This document shows, piece by piece, positions 14,276-15,546 of a stretch of 15,546 nt of DNA. The notes under the pieces are model-generated. The model ran no database searches. It was given only the letters and a program-made list of their open reading frames with translations, and was not told the DNA's origin. The first letter of the stretch is position 1. Each line of letters starts with the position of its first letter. The stretch lies in contig JALULU010000056.1 of the NCBI GenBank assembly GCA_027040585.1, forward strand, positions 1 to 15,546, in the 5' to 3' direction. The position numbers were made by a program, and so were the translations under genes. This DNA comes from Acidobacteriota bacterium (GTDB lineage: Bacteria > Acidobacteriota > JAAYUB01 > JAMOQF01).

Positions 14276-15546
14276 ATGGAAAGGGAAAATTTAGATAGAT
14301 TAAATGATAAAATTTTGAATGAGAAAACCCATCCCATTGAAAAGTTTTTAACTAATAAGAAGACTTTGTCCGCCATAAAATTTTTGACAAAGCAAAAAAA
14401 GGGAAAAGAAACGCTTTTTGAAAAAATAATGTTCTCCTATGGAAATGAAAATGCTTCTATGCTTGATAAAGTGAGGTTTCATCCAATACATGTAATTTTT
14501 GACTATTTTATTGACAAAAAAGATGTAAATAAAGAATTATTAAAATTTAAGTTATTTCATCACAAACCCACCTTGAGGGCACTTGTAAATGCTGCAATAA
14601 GTGTTAAAGAATATGGGCTTACAACACCCCAGAAATTTTTTATGCCACTTATGGTGGTCTGGAATTTTACTCAAGCATGTAATTTAAAGTGTAAACACTG
14701 CTATCAGAATGCATCAAGTAAGCCACTACCAGATGAAATGACATTAGAACAAAAGCTGAAGGTCATAGATGAAATGGGGGATGAATATGTTCCATTTATA
14801 GCCTTTGCCGGTGGAGAGCCCCTTATGGGAAGGAATTTCTGGGATATTTTAAAGAGATGTAAGGAAAGGGGAATCCATACCACTGTAGCCTCAAATGGAA
14901 CTATAATCACTAAAGAAGTAGCTGCAAAACTTGTTGAGTATGGTGTGAAATATGTGGAAATAAGTATTGATTCTTCTGTACCAGAAAAACACGATGAGTT
15001 CAGGGGGATAAAAGGGGCGTGGAAAAGGGCGATGGAGGGAATTAGAAATGCTGCAGAAACCCCGGGATTAAGGGTCGGAATGGCAACATGTATTTCAAGA
15101 TTAAACTATGATGAAGCGGAAGATATAATAAAACTTGCCATAGACTCTGGATGTTCTACCTTTGTTCATTTTAATTATATTCCTGTGGGTAGAGGTGTAG
15201 AAAGTAAAATAACAGATATAGGGCCTGAAGAGAGAGAAGAATTACTTAAACTTTTAAACAGATATTTACAGAGTGGTAAAATAAGCATAATGAGTACTGC
15301 ACCTCAGCTTGCAAGAGCATGTTATATGTATGCTGAAATGGATGGAATGATGGCTGTGGGACATGCAGGTTCTGCTGCGGGCACAAAGACGAGAGTACTT
15401 GCAAAATATATAGGTGGCTGTGGTGCTGCAAGGTCTTATTGTGCTATAGAGCCGAATGGAGATGTAACTCCATGTGTTTATATCCCGCATAGGGTACTTG
15501 GAAATTTAAAAGAAAAAAGTTTAAAGGAAATCTGGCAGAATAATGT
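14276..15546 (+). CDS. Radical SAM protein with SPASM-like C-terminal cysteines, truncated at the right window edge
   Basis: The reading frame is open from the ATG at 14276 to the window end (423 complete codons, no stop). Residues 1 to about 122 form a non-catalytic, helix-rich N-terminal part. The radical SAM core follows, with the [4Fe-4S] motif C-N-L-K-C-K-H-C (Cys135, Cys139, Cys142) and the SAM-binding GGEP at 179-182. Toward the end, Cys349, Cys382, Cys389 and Cys400 lie in a setting (A-I-E-P-N-G-D-V-T-P-C, then L-G-N-L-K and L-K-E-I-W) typical of SPASM or twitch domains, which bind auxiliary iron-sulfur clusters. Relatives include heme-pathway enzymes (AhbD, NirJ), tungsten-cofactor-modifying proteins and peptide maturases. 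I cannot tell which applies. No precursor-peptide gene is seen between the receptor and this gene. Confidence 0.9.
   Translation, partial: MERENLDRLNDKILNEKTHPIEKFLTNKKTLSAIKFLTKQKKGKETLFEKIMFSYGNENASMLDKVRFHPIHVIFDYFIDKKDVNKELLKFKLFHHKPTLRALVNAAISVKEYGLTTPQKFFMPLMVVWNFTQACNLKCKHCYQNASSKPLPDEMTLEQKLKVIDEMGDEYVPFIAFAGGEPLMGRNFWDILKRCKERGIHTTVASNGTIITKEVAAKLVEYGVKYVEISIDSSVPEKHDEFRGIKGAWKRAMEGIRNAAETPGLRVGMATCISRLNYDEAEDIIKLAIDSGCSTFVHFNYIPVGRGVESKITDIGPEEREELLKLLNRYLQSGKISIMSTAPQLARACYMYAEMDGMMAVGHAGSAAGTKTRVLAKYIGGCGAARSYCAIEPNGDVTPCVYIPHRVLGNLKEKSLKEIWQNN

Noticed and set aside
13902..14276. A 124-codon minus-strand open frame over the end of the receptor gene
   Set aside because: It is antisense to the receptor's barrel end and to the next gene's leader, lacks a convincing start signal, and its composition is that of a reverse-complemented barrel sequence.
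15246..15490. Overlapping minus-strand open frames near the right end, rich in Cys, His and Ser
   Set aside because: They are shadows of the radical SAM gene, whose sense frame carries the family motifs through the same stretch.

Overview
The window reads as a piece of a strongly AT-rich chromosome from a didermic (Gram-negative type) bacterium. Evidence for an outer membrane is an Oar-like TonB-dependent receptor (11748-14210), whose carboxypeptidase-regulatory-domain architecture is most abundant in Acidobacteriota, Myxococcota and Bacteroidota. The citrate synthase is of the mitochondrion-like type known from Geobacter and some other bacteria. An acidobacterial or other deltaproteobacterium-like lineage is a reasonable but unproven guess. 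I saw no mobile elements, tRNA, rRNA or CRISPR. Coding density is very high, and the longest non-coding gap is about 160 bases.

Layout. 1-976 (+): the tail of an extended-SDR (NAD-dependent epimerase/dehydratase-like) gene overlaps by 17 bases an Aur1/PAP2_3-like membrane phosphatase/phosphotransferase gene. 1136-2446 (+): a citrate synthase gene with its own probable promoter and a strong intrinsic terminator. 2532-3950 (+): a lone MBOAT (AlgI-type) O-acyltransferase. It converges at 10 bases distance on a minus-strand block.

The minus-strand block, read from 11640 down to 3961, is a tightly packed glycan export operon. It holds (i) an 865-aa protein with a C-terminal GT2 glycosyltransferase domain and a large unassigned N-terminal half; (ii) an 848-aa sulfatase-superfamily protein with no signal peptide, threonine at the formylglycine position and about 400 residues of beta-sandwich-like repeats; (iii) a Wzm/KpsM-type ABC-2 permease; (iv) a short Wzt/KpsT-type ATPase without a carbohydrate-binding domain; and, 61 bases on, (v) a PP2C protein phosphatase with a C-terminal membrane anchor. 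The first four genes overlap or lie 2 bases apart, so they are almost certainly co-transcribed and translationally coupled.

From 11641 to 11747 lies a divergent promoter region. Rightward is the TonB-dependent receptor, with a near-consensus promoter. Leftward is the glycan operon, whose promoter would place the transcription start almost on the GTG start codon. After the receptor, a radical SAM protein with a SPASM-like cysteine cluster starts at 14276 and runs off the right edge.

Most interesting is the glycan operon. The carbohydrate-recognition domain usually fused to Wzt is absent from the ATPase, while a Wzt-C-like beta-sandwich appears to be present in the cytoplasmic sulfatase-like protein. 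This suggests, as a hypothesis, an export system in which a chain-modifying or capping enzyme itself carries the glycan-recognition modules. A second point is the SDR plus Aur1-like pair at the left edge, which resembles parts of a bacterial sphingolipid/inositol-lipid pathway.
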